NCBI GenBank assembly: GCA_030704615.1
Contig: CM060732.1
Location: forward strand, 43,381,053-43,445,052
Length of the DNA: 64,000 nucleotides
Direction of reading: 5' to 3'
DNA from: Takakia lepidozioides
Taxonomy: Eukaryota > Streptophyta > Takakiopsida > Takakiales > Takakiaceae
Positions within the stretch are counted from its first letter, which is position 1; every line of letters begins with the position of its first letter. Positions 30,243 through 42,616 of this stretch are shown here, in pieces. Under the pieces are notes generated by a model. It saw only the letters and a list, made by a program, of their open reading frames with translations, was not told the DNA's origin and did not search any database. A program made the position numbers and the translations under genes.

Positions 30243-33200
30243 TCTCAACTCCTTCTTACCCTCCTTAAATTGAAATAGATAAGCCTTGATGGCACCCCTA
30301 TCCCACTCTAGTTTAAGAAGATAGGCTCCATCCCTCTTCCTTCCTTCCCTTTCCTGTTTGTATAAAGAAGTAGAGTATACCTCGATTTCCTCGGTTTCCT
30401 CTGCTGGTCCCACTGGATACTTGCTTAGCGCATCTACGTTAGCATGCCTAGCACCTGCCCTATGAACAATTTTAAACTCAAAATCTTGTAACATCATGAT
30501 CCATCTACCCCTGCGTCCATATGCGTCACTTACCGTTGCCAACCACTCCAGTGGTTTGTGATCAGTCCTGATTACAAAAGGGGTTCCATATAGGTACTGC
30601 CGAAAGTGTAATACTCCCCACACCAGGGCATAGCATTCACCTTCCATAGGGTGATATTTGCGCTGAGCATCATATAGTACCTTACTGGTGTATGCAATGA
30701 CCCTCTCCTTTTTATACTCCTTTTGTGACAAGACTGCCCCTACTCCTTTGATGGACCAGTCAACATCCAAGACAAACGGTCTTGAGAAATCTGGTCTTGC
30801 TTGGATGGGAGCAGTTACCAACTTCACCTGTAAGGCAGAAAAGGCATTTTGTGCCTCTGCACTCCATATAAACTTCACATCCTTCTTGGTTAGAGTGAAC
30901 AAGGGTACTGCTACTCCAGCATATCCTTTGACATAGGGCCTATAGTACCCTGTCATGCCTAAGTAGCTTTTGAGAGCAGTGTGGTTTTTAGGCAAGGGAA
31001 ACCTTTCAATAGCAGCTATCTTATCTGGATCAGGCCACGTTCCCTCTTCAGAAACCACATGCCCAAGGAATACCAACTGTAAGTTGGCAAAGTAACATTT
31101 GTCTGGATTGAGCCTAAGATTGGCCTTTCTAACCTTTCTCAGTACTCTCTTTATATGTCCCACATGATCTCCCCAGTCCTTGCTATGGATATTGACGTCA
31201 TCTACAAAAACTTTAGCGCAATCCTTGATTTCTTCTTTGAGTACCCTTATTCATTATTCTCTGAAAGGTAGCAGTGGCATTTTTTAGCCCGAATGGCATG
31301 ACTAGCCATTCATACAATCCCTTCTTTGTAATCACTGCTGTTTTGCTTATGTCTCGGTCGTCCATTTTGATCTGCCAAAAACCAGATTGTAAATCCAGCG
31401 CAGAAAACCACTTGGCTTTCCCCAACTGGTTTAAAACATCCTGAATTAATGGCATAGGGTAAGAGTCCCTTCTGGTTAAACGGTTTACTGGCCTAAAATC
31501 ACCACAAAACCGCTTGGATCCATCCTTTTTTGGTGGAAGGGTAACTGGACACGACCATTCTGAACTACTCTCTCTCATCTTGCCTTGTGAGATCAAAGTC
31601 TCAATTTGTCCTTGGACCTCGTTTTCCTCCCACTCTGATAGGCGGTTGGGACGACTTCTGCAAGGGGGAAAGCCTTGAGTATCAATTGTATGTTCCACCT
31701 CACTGCAATAACCTAAGTCAGCCTTGCTAAGAGCAAAACATTCTTGATTTGCTTTTAGCTCTTGCTCCAGCTCTTTCCTTTGTTCAGGAGCGAGCTCTGG
31801 GTTGATGTGTAGTCTGGATTTCAGACTTCTCCAACGACTCTCCATTTCTTCCTCTTGACTGGGTTCTAAACTCATTCCCTCCACCTGGCCTACAGAGTTA
31901 GCTGCTCTCTGTCTTTCCTCCTGTGTTACAACCTGATTCCAATCATGGAAATCATCCTCTATTTCTACGTTGTTGTTTCCTAGTTCTCCATCCCAAGCCT
32001 TCTGGTGAGCTTCCTGAATTATAGCGGCAGCAATGCTGCGTTGGGTCTCTTCCTGAAGGAGTTCAGACATCCCTTGGTCTTCGAACAGGTCCTCCCCTAG
32101 GCTGACATCATCTATTATCTCCTCAACATCTTTCAGTACTGTATCTACCTCCTCACTCTCTTCAGAACCTCCCATCTCCTCATCCTTATCAGATTTAGAG
32201 GTGTCAGAACCTGAGGATCCTTCCTCCGTGTCCTCATACTCTTCCTCTGGCTTTTTTTTTTTTTCCCACAAGCCTAGGTACTGCTCATCTGACGTCAGGG
32301 TTAAGACATTACCTGCTGACGTACTGCCTGCATACCGCACTCTGCTCTCGACCCCTCTATGGCAGGCCATTTTGGTAACTGCAGGCTCATTATAATTTAT
32401 GGTGTGCAAAGGGAAGTGAGCAAAATCCTTTCCTGGCCCATAGCGCACACGAATTGTTTCAGCTTCGGTGTCAACTACAGCGCCAAACTTTTTGAGAAAG
32501 TCTAATCCCAGCAGCATGTGATATGTATCCGTGTTCACCACCATAAAGGACAAACGATTGGTCAGCTCTCCTACTTTGACCTTGATGTCCTCAAGTCTGC
32601 CCATTGCAGTCTCAAGAGCACCAGAGGCTACTCTGTAATTTACATCCTTACTAGTAATGACAGATCCCATCAGACCAAGATCCCTTACAGTACTCGCGGA
32701 TATTACTGAGAGCATGGCACCTGTGTCAATCTGGCCTAATACTTGGTAATCTCCCATTGTAATCATCACATGAAGTGCCTTTACTTTACCAGTATAAGCA
32801 TATGAGATTGCGGGTTCAGCGTGTGCTGAGTACAAAGGTTTTGGTACATCCCTCACAACTTCTACACTGTGAGTTGTCTCCCTTTGTTGTACCATTGCCC
32901 TTTCCACCACTTTGACCAGCCCTTTCAATTTGTCTAGCTCTCCGGGCACAGTCATGATCAGATCCATGGGAGACAACGAGATTCTCCCTTTGTAGAAGTG
33001 GTTCAAGATTCTGGATTTCGTACCTCCTTCTATGGCAGTCTTGAAATTGTTCTTTGGGTAGATTTCACTCTTGGTCCTGCTTGGCTGTTCACTGCTCTCA
33101 CTATTCCTTTCTGGTGACCCTGTAGGTTCAACAATCGGACTCTGGACAGGGATACGTGTCCTTGGAAGTCTGACTTCATTGATACTATTTTGTGACATCA

Positions 33201-33357
33201 GATTTGTCATTTCTGCGAGTACATCATCCTCATCATCATAGAACACATCTACAAAGTTAGCTCCCGGAGTTCCCATCATAGTCTGGTCGAGTTTTCTACT
33301 GCACTCACTCTCTGTATGCCCGAGTAGCTTGCAAAAGTTGCATCTCACACCACACAT
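30240..33357 (-). pseudogene. Gypsy-2 pol, copy with RNase H (one frameshift)
   Basis: From the N-terminus: zinc knuckle CNFCKLLGHTESEC, a spacer, aspartic protease site GQIDTGAMLSVIS, an acidic linker, RT with RFCGDFRPVNRLTRRDS, WFSALDLQSGFWQIK and FVDDVNIHSKDW, then RNase H with TDHKPLEWLATV and ARHANVDALSKYP. One extra base near 31,247 (AATAAGGG against AATAGGG in the other copy) breaks the frame within RT. The last residues before the junction are KEGKKELREP. Confidence 0.85.
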
Positions 33358-33393
33358 TTCCGTGGAATGCCCGAACCGGTGACATTTGTCACA

Positions 33394-34157
33394 CTAAGCT
33401 GGGGTTCTTCCTTCAGGACAATATGCAGCTATGTGACCTTCTTTGTGACAAACATTACAAAGGCGAACACGAGGTGGTGTTCTAGATCCCGAGCTTTCTC
33501 CTATGACTGGTCCCCTATCAAAGTACTTTTGTAGGGTAGTGTTCAGCTGATCAAGTCTTCTGTCCACAGGGTTGACAAACACAACTGACTCATCTGTATC
33601 ATCTCCTTCCAATGGCTCTAGAGGTATTTCCCCTAACTTTCCCAGGCCCCTTTCAATCTCAATGGCTGTGTCAAGTGCTTCTCTACATCAAGGAAGCGCC
33701 TGCCCAGCATTACTCTTGCTATTTCTGGTCTCAAACCTGCTGCAAATCTACGCCTCTGTTCCAAATCAGACGCCCCACTTCTTATAAATAACCGGTTCAA
33801 CCTATCGAAGTATGTTTGAACCCTTTGTCTACTCTCCTGTTTGATGGTATCCATTCTTAGCCTGATTTCTGCCAAGTCAATGATACCAAACTTGGCTGAA
33901 ATGGCTGCCCTGAAATCTTCCCAGTTGTCTGGCCTAGGGTTTTGTTTACGGTACCATTCATCAGCCTTGGCTCTCAGGTTGAGCCTTGCTACTTTGAAAG
34001 TTTTGTCCTCATTTAAATCCCTGACATCTGCCTCCATCTGAATTCTTTCCAGCCAGTCATTCACATCCTCACTATTCCTCCCATGATAAGGCACATCTAT
34101 GCTAGTTGGACTGGTCATTTTTCTATACTCTAGTCGAAGTTCAAACTGTTTCAACAC
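33394..34157 (-). pseudogene. Gypsy-2 gag, minus copy
   Basis: The frame starts MLKQFELRLEYRK and contains the retrotransposon gag core DVNDWLERIQMEADVRDLN and DEWYRKQNPRPDNWEDFR. A frame change follows KHLTQ; the second frame carries NPVDRRLDQLNTTLQ and zinc knuckle CNVCHKEGHIAAYC, then a TAG before the knuckle CDKCHRFGHSTEMC. The same frame change and TAG occur in the plus copy. Confidence 0.75.
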
Positions 34158-34569
34158 CTAACTCTGACTCTAATTTTCCTGCAACTCCCTTAATGCTGAC
34201 CTCTATACCACTCCCACTGTCCATTTCGCAACATCTCTACTCTACCTCCCCATGTCACCTCTCGTGCCATGGTATTTATCTTCTCCCACCTTCCTAACTC
34301 TCTTATCCAAAGTGCTATGGTTGTTCTTCCACCAGTATGTATCACTCTAAGACATAAATCACCATTAGCTATTCTCCAAGCAGGGTTGAAGAAGTACAAA
34401 CAAGGGTCTGCGTGGGCATTTGGTGTGCGTCTGCTGAAGCAAATCAGCACATCTCCAATGCTTGGCTCATCAGGAATCAGTGTGTGGTCTCTGCCTGCCA
34501 TCAAGCCATACAATACCAGTCAAGATCCCTAGCTAGTAGAAATCAAGATTTAACGAAGCTTTGATACCA

Positions 34570-36711
34570 AAAGAAGGGGCGTGAATCCCCTTGTGTATAA
34601 TTCTAATTGTGCTTCCCTCCATTCTAAGCGGAGCAAAAGAAAGAAACGTTCTTCTAATCTGTCCAACTGTCGTCACTTGGCTGTGGGCTTCCCTCAGCTC
34701 CTTCGTGATCAGAGTTCAAGCAATCCTCATCCACGCCGCAGCGGAAGAGAAGACATGGATGGGGAGTCAAATTGTTGTTCACTCTTGGTTCTACCTTTTA
34801 CACAACATCCTCTACCTGCAGGTACAGCACCAACTATGCTGCCACGATGTATTCAGTGATGCAATCAGCCCTATGTCAGTGATAAACATTGCCCTTGTGG
34901 GCAGTTCCCTTGGTTTGCAACACGTCGGAAGCCCCTTTTTGTAATGAGATCACGGTCTAGGTGGGTGGGCAGCTCAGATCTGCCATGAACTGCAGGCCCA
35001 CTAGTTTGATCATTCAGGGTTCATGTCTTCTTGACCTTGCCTCTCCATTTGTCCATCCCTCATCAACCCTTTCTCCCTTTTCACTTTTTCTTTCTCTCAC
35101 ACTCCTTTTCCTTCGTGTGTGGATTCCTCACTTTTTCCACAACAGCATGGCTATGATGCAATGCAATGCACATCCAGCCAGGCATCCAGTGCATCCATCA
35201 TTGAAGTCAACCTTGGTTACACAAGACATGATCTGCCCCTCTGTCAGTCTTTCTCTCTTTCTCTCTCTCCAGTGACTGATCCTTGCACTATCTTTCCCCA
35301 AGTGGATCCTATTTGGCCAAGGTGCTTCACAACCCTTCTACAGATCTCAATTCACACACCCTGATAGCTCTCTTTTTCTCCTCAACTGCAAACATCAGTC
35401 ATTCACATGTTGAGAACACTTCTAGAAATCAGATCCAAACCCCAAAACAGTATTGACTTTTTTTCCCCATCCACGTCATCCCTCTCAGTTCTTCAAATCT
35501 GTTTCTGACTGACCATCCCTGTTTTCCTCTATCCACCAAGCTAGTTCTACACTGGCTCCACTGTTTTAACATCCAGGGCTGCCTTGTTTTGCTGGCTGAA
35601 GACACTGAAAATAAAGAAAAGGAACACAACAACAACAACCATTCTGACCCTGAGGTGAGATATCCTTGTCCCCTCTCATTTTCCTAATGACAGTGTAACA
35701 ACAGGTGCATCCATCTCCACCCTATCCTGGTTTGAATTCCAGTGTCTTCATTCCATTTTCAAAGGCCTTTTCTACTCCTCACATTTCTGTCCCCTTCAGC
35801 AGATACAAGAGATAGTTCCAAAAACTTCACAAAGTCATTCCTAAGTGCCCAAAAAGAGAAGCCAACACTCTTAGAACTCATCTGTCTTATACTCGTGTGA
35901 AGCGGTGGTTCTGCCTGCCAAGCTGGCACCTCACCATCGTTGTCATCAGCCATATTCAACGCTTTTTCTCATCTTGATTCCAGTTCTCATCATGTCATGA
36001 CGGCTTGCTTCATCAGCTGGCAACATCCTTGTGCTTGCCAACCTCTACCCTATCCTTCTACATGTGTACTTCTGCCCTAAGGATTGATGTGCTCCTACAG
36101 CTCTAAGACAGAAGGCAACTACAAGTCTTAATTACAGATAACCTGAGTCGCATCCACACCAGCCTGCACTTCTCATTCCCCAACAGCTGTTGCTGCGCTC
36201 CATCTCCTCATAACTGTACTCTTCAAGACAATGGCGGCAGCGGTAGTGCACCGCTCTTAGCACCTGCTCAGCTTTCAAAATTGATTATTACCACGCAGAA
36301 AGAGGCACCGCTTCTCTTTGCACAAAATGCCAAGCAGATCCCTTAACGTCGCGCTTTAAGGCAAGCTGATTCACATGGCGCAGGTGTAAGTTTCCAAGCC
36401 AGCGTGCCTGACAACACTACGGCAGCAGCTGTGAAGAGTTGCCCGTCGTCTTCCTCCTCGTTTTCCTCAGCTCGAGTTTCTAGGTTAAACATATGCGACG
36501 AAAATCATTCATTCCAAGGATGAAAAATGCGCATGTTATGACTTAGCCATATTTTGTCCTGGCAGAGCAAGAGCATAGTGTTCCCATGGAATTACCTGTA
36601 GGCCTGGGTAATTCCCTCCCGACATTAGTACCAGGCACTCCCTTTTTCGCCAATGCCGTAATTTGATGCCCAACAAAATTTTCAATGTTACTCCCCTGCA
36701 TTCACACTACA
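34570..36711 (-). repeat. Gypsy-2 5' LTR (minus copy)
   Basis: It starts TGTAGTGTGAATGCAGG on the minus strand at 36,711 and ends a little before the primer-binding site; the inner edge is approximate. The length is about 2.1 kb. ORFs inside it are also present in the plus-strand LTR copy and have no recognisable product. Confidence 0.7.
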
Positions 36712-39256
36712 TCATCTTCGCACCCGGGTTCCTCTTCAATCCTCCGCCTCACAGGGCGAGTACGGACGTCCCCCTCTAGGTGTTCACCTCTGCGGTGCAG
36801 AGGCGTCCCTTTGATCTTCTCTCGCAATGTTGTCGCCCATTTCAGTGGATTCTTCGACCTCGAAGCTGTTCGCACCAACAATTCCTCCCTGTCCGGCCCA
36901 AAGCCCCATTGTTTCCCGCTCAGGAACTTGTAGTACGTGGCTTGCTGCATGATTGCTCTGTCGATGTCCTTCGTTGTGGCCGTCACTACGTCCACCAGAT
37001 GTGCGGCAGAAGACGCTCGCCAGGAGGAGTGCACTGATTCTGCCATATTCGTGTTCGGCATGTCCGTGTCGGAATCCAAGCACCGCTCCTACAAGGACAC
37101 TGACAATGGTGAGGAACCAATGGAAAGGTCCGTAATAGAAAGACAATTGCACAAAAATGACAGGATCATACCTCCCGCATGTACTGTCCGAACTGTCGAT
37201 ACCGGAAATGCCACCACCCCAACCAGCTGTGCAAGGCTCCCAGATTGGTTGTCTCCACTGCACCTGACGTGTTCCACCAAGCCTCGATGATAGCAAACTT
37301 AACCTCCGCGTCATCAAATGTGGATGCATCCTTCCACGCCGTACAAATGACACCCTGGAATGAGCTAGCAACAAATTTGGTAGTGTAGTGGGATAGACTC
37401 TGCATCCAATGGAATCCACAGGATCTCTCTTTCCCCTCCATTGGAACATTGGGGTCCTCACCGTACACACGCCGCACCGCTGCCCAGTTGGCCTGAGCGT
37501 TGTCTGCCATGAATCCCCTGAAATTGGGCTCTGGCAATCCCGCCCTTGCCATCTGCTCGTTTATGCCCTCCCATAGATGCATCTCCGACTGTGTGTCCTC
37601 CCCTTTCATCTCGTAGATTGCAATCGTCATGAGCCTCTTGGAGTGATAGTCATAAACATACGCACCCATAGTCACCCACTGATGGTTTGTAATTCGCTTG
37701 ATGTGATCAAACATCACCCAAGCATTCGACAGGTTTCCAGTTGTCATGCGAGTGACCAAGTCGACTCCACTCCGAGGCCCACACGTCGACATTTTAAAAA
37801 TGTAACAACGATCGGATTCGCTGCCTTGCCCTGGAAACCTGCTACCTTGGATGTAGTCATATCCAGTCATTCGTTTCACCTCCAGGATTGAGTGCATGTC
37901 CGACCCCCGGCCGAACTCCTGCTTGCAAGATACGATGTGATTCCGCACATTCGGACTACAAACGTGCGAGACGGACTCCAACAGGTCAAGCATCTCCTTT
38001 TCGTTCAAGGGCACTCGGTCTGAACCATCTTCAGACATGATTTTTCCAAGAGCAATCTTGTGGGCTGCCTTCAGCTGAATCTGCTTTGGTCTTGCTCCGG
38101 GGCTCAATTTCACCTCCTCTTTTATGATGTCGTGTGCTTCCTGCACAGCCTCACGCATGTTGCCTCTCGCCAAGGGGTGGCAGTGGACCCCAACGTGTAT
38201 GCAAGCTCTAGTCAAGTCCGGGAGCAAATGGATTACGTAATATTGCTTGGCTCTGCACATGGACATGCACATCGGTGGTTCTTTGCAATGTGCGCACTTG
38301 AAAGTACCCGCAGGAGCTTGGCTGGAGACAATGAATGGATGATGCGTTGTGCCAGTCCAATCCGTCTCGTTTCTCCGCCCTCCTTTGGAAAGAAAGTGGA
38401 AGCAGGCGGGATTCAGGCACCTCAGCTTCCCCGCACAGAGGACGTATCGTACACGAACACCATCAGCAATTTTCGTGCTACTGGTCTTCGTCACACACCA
38501 GGGGTGTCCGTCATGCTTTCGATCCATGTCTGTTAACATCCCTGAGGCTTTGTTTGAGGAAGTGACAGGTGGAAACTCAAAGATGACATTGCCATCGACT
38601 TCGGGAGGCAGATACGTTACCTTCCTGACCGGAAATTTGGCATAGTCGAGAGCAGCCAGCTCGGAGCGAGAACCATCGAGGTGATGTTGCCGTAGGAGCT
38701 GCACAATGGACCGGGTTGGAGTTATGCTTGAGAGTACTTGCGTAGCACCTGCAGAGACGTCCATGTCGGATTTGAACGACCGTGTGGAGGACATGGGGAC
38801 CTCAATGCACTCATCTTCATCGTCGGAAATGTCGAATACGTCCACACTAGAAGCTATGGAGGGTCTTGACGGTCCAGGTCGGGAATTATTATCGTTGCAT
38901 ACCTCTCTGTTGGCAGTGGCCGCCTGTCGGTTTCCGGACTCCTTTGTGGATGGTGTGGGCAGCGACTGATTCGGAAAGGGAATGGGCATTCCCACAGCTC
39001 GGTATAGGATGGTGTCTGATGGGGGTACGTGCCATTCGATTCCGCAACCTCCGTCGTTACCTAGCATGACAATGGTCTCGTCAACCTGTCCAGGACCATC
39101 CTTCATTTCTTCTTCCAAGTAAACTGTGCCCGGTTTGAGCTTGAATTTAGAACAAAGGTAAGTTTCAGTCACTCTGCAAAGTCCTCCCTTGTTTGGGATC
39201 CTGGCTCTCCCAAGTTGCGGAGGACAGCAAACTATAGCGTAGGAATTCGGAGCCAT
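36712..39256 (-). pseudogene. DDE transposase of the large DNA transposon (3' end cut by gypsy-2)
   Basis: Two exons: 39,256 (ATG, MAPNSYAIVCC) to 37,172, and 37,088 to 36,712, with an 83-base GT-AG intron; the frame is also open 5' of this ATG to about 39,379. The second half has a Cys/His cluster (LRCLNPACFHF, KCAHCKEPPMCMSMC) that suits zinc binding. The RNase H-fold catalytic series appears as VYDYHSKRLMTIAIYE, FRGFMADNAQANW followed by CGFHWMQSLSHY, and PNTNMAESVHSSW for the final Glu. This order and the C/H after the second Asp are those of MULE-like DDE transposases. The first 450 residues include a Ser/Asp-rich disordered part. The reading frame runs into the gypsy-2 LTR at 36,711, so the C-terminus is lost. 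Copy A would carry the same gene to the left of position 1. Confidence 0.7.
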
Positions 39257-39639
39257 CGAACACCGCACGAAGTTGGCAAGTGCGAGGTTCAGTATAGCGA
39301 CAGACGAAGGCTCACAGGCACCATGCGGAGTCCATCGACGATTGGAAGTCGCACATTGAAATGGAAAGTATAGTTTCAAGCTACATGCATGAAGGTGGGA
39401 GGTGTGATTCCATAGCTAGTAAGTTAGACAATGATGGCCGAATCGGCGACGAAATAACATCTCCTGACAGTTTCTCCTGAGGGTGGATCCAGCAGTATTC
39501 TCGGTACGGACAGGAGCGTTCGCACTGACAAGTGTCAGGACTGTTAGTTAAAACGGTCAGACAACCTAGTTGTGCTCATCAAGACTGGCCGCAATTCTGT
39601 TGTTTCGGAACAATGCAACCCATTCAGGTTCAGCATGCG

Positions 39640-41490
39640 GAAATGAGGTTTCAGATTTCCGTCCGGAGTGATTCTTTCGATTGCTGCTGGACGGAAATAC
39701 GGAGCCGCATTTCCGTATTGCGTCTTGGTCATGCACCAGAGCGACGGAAATGCGGCACCGAGTTTCCGTCCGGGCAAAACCTTTACACTCTCCAGAACGG
39801 AAATGCGGTAACGATTTCCATCCAGCAAGCACGGTATGTGAAGGTGGAACGGAAATGCGGTACCGCATTTCCGTTCTGATTGAGAATCATGAACAAAGGG
39901 AAAAGAAATGCGGCACCGCATTTCCGTCCGAGTCGCACTTTCCGACATTCCAAAACGGAAATGCGGCACCGCATTTCCGCCCGGGTGAGACCTTCATACT
40001 CTCCAGAACGGAAATGCGGTAACGCATTTCCATCCAGCAAGCACGGTATGTGAAGGTGGAACGGAAATGCGGTACCGCATTTCCGTTCTGATTGAGAATC
40101 ATGAACAAAGGGAAATGAAATGTGGCACCGCATTTCCGTCCGAGTCGCACTTTCCAACAATCCATAACGGAAATGCGGCGCCGCATTTCCGTCCGAGTCG
40201 CACTTTCCAACAATCCATAACGAAAATGCGGCGCCGCATTTCCGTCCGAGTCGCACTTTCCGACATTCCAGAACGGAAATGCGGCACCGCATTTCCGCCC
40301 GGGTGAGACCTTCATACTCTCCAGAATGGAAATGCGGTAACGCATTTCCATCCAGCAAGCACTGTATGTGAAGGTGGAACGGAAATGCGGTAACGCATTT
40401 CCGTTCTGATTGAGAATTATGAACAACGGGAACAGAAATGCGGCACCGCATTTCCGTCCGAGTGGCACTTTCCGACATTCCAGAACGGAAATGTGGCGCC
40501 GCATTTCCGTTTTGTATCTGATGCATGGAGCCGAGTGCAATTCCGATCGCTTGAGACAGCGCAATTCCGACCGCTTTAGACATTCAGACTATCCAGAACG
40601 GAAATGAGGTACCGCATTTCCGTTCTGACTGTAAATCGTGAACCATCGGAACTGAAATGCGGCAGCGCATTTCCATCCGAGTCGCACCTCCCTCACAAGC
40701 TAGAACGGAAATGCGGCACCGCATTTCCGCCCGGGTGAGACCTTCATACTCTCCAGAACCGAAATGCGGCACCGCATTTCCGTTCTTATGAAAAATCGTA
40801 AAACATCGGAACTGAAATGTGGTACAACATTTCCGTCGGAGTCGCACCTTCCGACATTCCAAAACGGAAATATGGCGCCGCATTTCCGTTTTGTATGTGA
40901 GGCATAGAGCTTTGGAACGAAAATGTGGCACCGCATTTCCGCCAGGGTCAGACCTTAATACTCTACAGAACGGTAATGCGGTACCGCATTTCCGTTCTGA
41001 CTGCAAATCGTCAACAGCAGGAACAGAAATGCGATGCCGCATTTCCATTTATGTGAGACCTTCAAACTTTCCAAACCGGAAATGCGGCACCGCATTTCCG
41101 TTCAGCTAAGACCTCTATACTTTCCCGAACGGAAATGTGGCACGACATTTCCGTTCATCAACGAAGGTATGTGAAGGGGGAACGGAAATGCGGTACCGCA
41201 TTTCCGTTCAGATTGGAAATCATGAACCACGGGAACTGAAATGTTGTGCCGCATTCCCGTCCGGATCGCACGTTTCGACATTCCAGAACGGAAATGCGGC
41301 GCCGCATTTCCCTTTTGTATCTCATACATGCAGCTGTGGGATGGAAATGCGGCACCGTATTTCCGTTCAACAACTAAGGTATGTGAAGGTGGAACGGAAA
41401 TGCGGTGCCGCATTTTCTTCCAACAAGCACGGATGTATAGCTTCGTGATGGTACTTAACGGAAATGCGGCGCCGCATTCGCATTTTCACT
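39640..41490. repeat. Palindrome array, 5' side of part C
   Basis: About 35 palindromes AAATGCGGNNCCGCATTT with the same spacers as the copy A 5' array but in a partly different order and number. A block with CCCGGGTGAGACCTTCATAC recurs at about 39,980, 40,300 and 40,730. Confidence 0.9.
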
Positions 41491-41804
41491 CCAACTCCAA
41501 ATTTGCAAACGTGGAGCAACGGAATTGCGGCACATGTCTACACTCTATCTGACTGAAGTGGCATGAGGCGGCGCGGCCTGACCGTTGGATAATGATGTTT
41601 GTTTTTCGGACGGCAGGCGTATCCTGAACAATTCGAATTTCGTAATGACGCAAAGTCCACGAGGAGACACTTTCCTCCAACCCTTTCGAACCCAAGTGCT
41701 GCATCACCGCCGTTTCATCTGCTTTTGTCGTGTCTCCTCAGTCACCCATCTCGCGCCTTTTCCATCTGCTCTCTTCGCCCCTTTTCCCTGTCTCTTTTCT
41801 TCTT

Positions 41805-42613
41805 ATGCTCGAACCTGAGAAGGAGGGAGTGCGTGCACCAGAGAAGAGACATCGTCGCAAGCTCCGAAAATTGTACTTCGGACGTAGGCCAATGCCGAAG
41901 GGGAGGAAGCAGATGCGTCTACAGGAGGAGATTTCCATCTCGCAACATCAGGCCACGCAGGCAACCCAGCCACTAGTGAGAGCTCCGTGCTATCGGGATA
42001 CGCCAGCTGATCGAGCAACAAAACCCGCCTCATTTTTCTTCTGCAATTCTTAGACTGTATGCTAGGATACTTGACTGCAGAAGATGTTTGCATGCCTAAC
42101 CGGAAAGGTGGACATGCTGGAGGGATCGCAGGAATCCAAAGAGCCGCAGGCAGAGTCTGTGGAGCTAGCTGCAGCACGCACACCCAGCCGATCCACGAGC
42201 ACGGGTCTTCCTGCCGGTCCTAGCCCTGTGCGTTTCAAGGACGCGGCTTCGGAGGCCAAGTCTTTGCAGCTCAAAGCCCCAGAGAGCGACTCGCCTTCAA
42301 AGGTCATGGAGAATCGCCAACAGGGGTCTAGCCCTTCTCCAGCAAAGATGAAGAAGAAGCTCCCCGTCCTTCAACTTGTTTCTGAACCGGACCAGGCCGT
42401 TTCCCCCCCACCCAGGCGAATGAAGCAGATTCAATTGCAGCAGACACCTTCACCTGCAAGAATGAGGAAGCACAAGGCAATCAGGGGGAGGGCGGAGCAG
42501 TCTCCCGCAAAACCGATTCCATGAGCTGAAGCCCAGTTCCTGCTTGATTTCCAACCTGCTGCAGCGAAGCCAATGGGATCGACCGTCGATCTGGTACCGG
42601 AGGAGGGTGCTGG
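41805..42613 (+). pseudogene. ParB-like / amino-methyltransferase fusion, 5' part (part C)
   Basis: Exon 1 is 41,805-41,975 and ends at the conserved CCACTA/GTGAGAG donor; exon 2 starts at 42,081 (KMFACLTGKVDMLEG). A CGA codon of copy A is TGA here at 42,522-42,524, ending the frame in the disordered region. At 42,613 the sequence changes to gypsy-2 pol. Exon 1 has exactly the same length as in copy A. Confidence 0.8.
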
Positions 42614-42616
42614 TGT
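42608..42616. other. Rearrangement junction 2: ParB-methyltransferase gene to gypsy-2 pol
   Basis: GAGGAGGGTGCTG, matching copy A up to 3,436, is followed directly by GTGTGGGGTCTTTGG of pol. The breakpoint in the methyltransferase gene lies within about four bases of that at junction 1. Confidence 0.75.

Larger units (their letters stand above)
30238..36711 (-). mobile_element. Ty3/gypsy element gypsy-2, 5' half (LTR, gag, PR, RT, RNase H)
   Basis: Minus-strand order: LTR (36,711 to about 34,570), primer-binding site (34,569-34,558), short ORF, gag, protease, RT, RNase H. It stops at 30,238 inside pol, at the rearrangement junction. The part 30,713-36,711 is nearly identical to 44,794-50,792 in opposite orientation; matching positions add up to 81,505 or 81,506 throughout. 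The LTR begins inside the transposase gene of the DNA transposon. Confidence 0.85.
36712..42613 (+). mobile_element. Large palindrome-array DNA transposon, part C (transposase end to middle of the ParB-methyltransferase gene)
   Basis: Divergent transposase (minus), palindrome array and the 5' part of the ParB-methyltransferase gene (plus), matching copy A from position 1 to 3,436. It is the missing half of copy B, now in inverted orientation. Confidence 0.8.

Noticed and set aside
34961-35275. ORFs inside the gypsy-2 LTR (also 46,141-46,545 and 45,546-45,746)
   Set aside because: They are present in both copies only because the LTRs are duplicates; no domain or coding signature.
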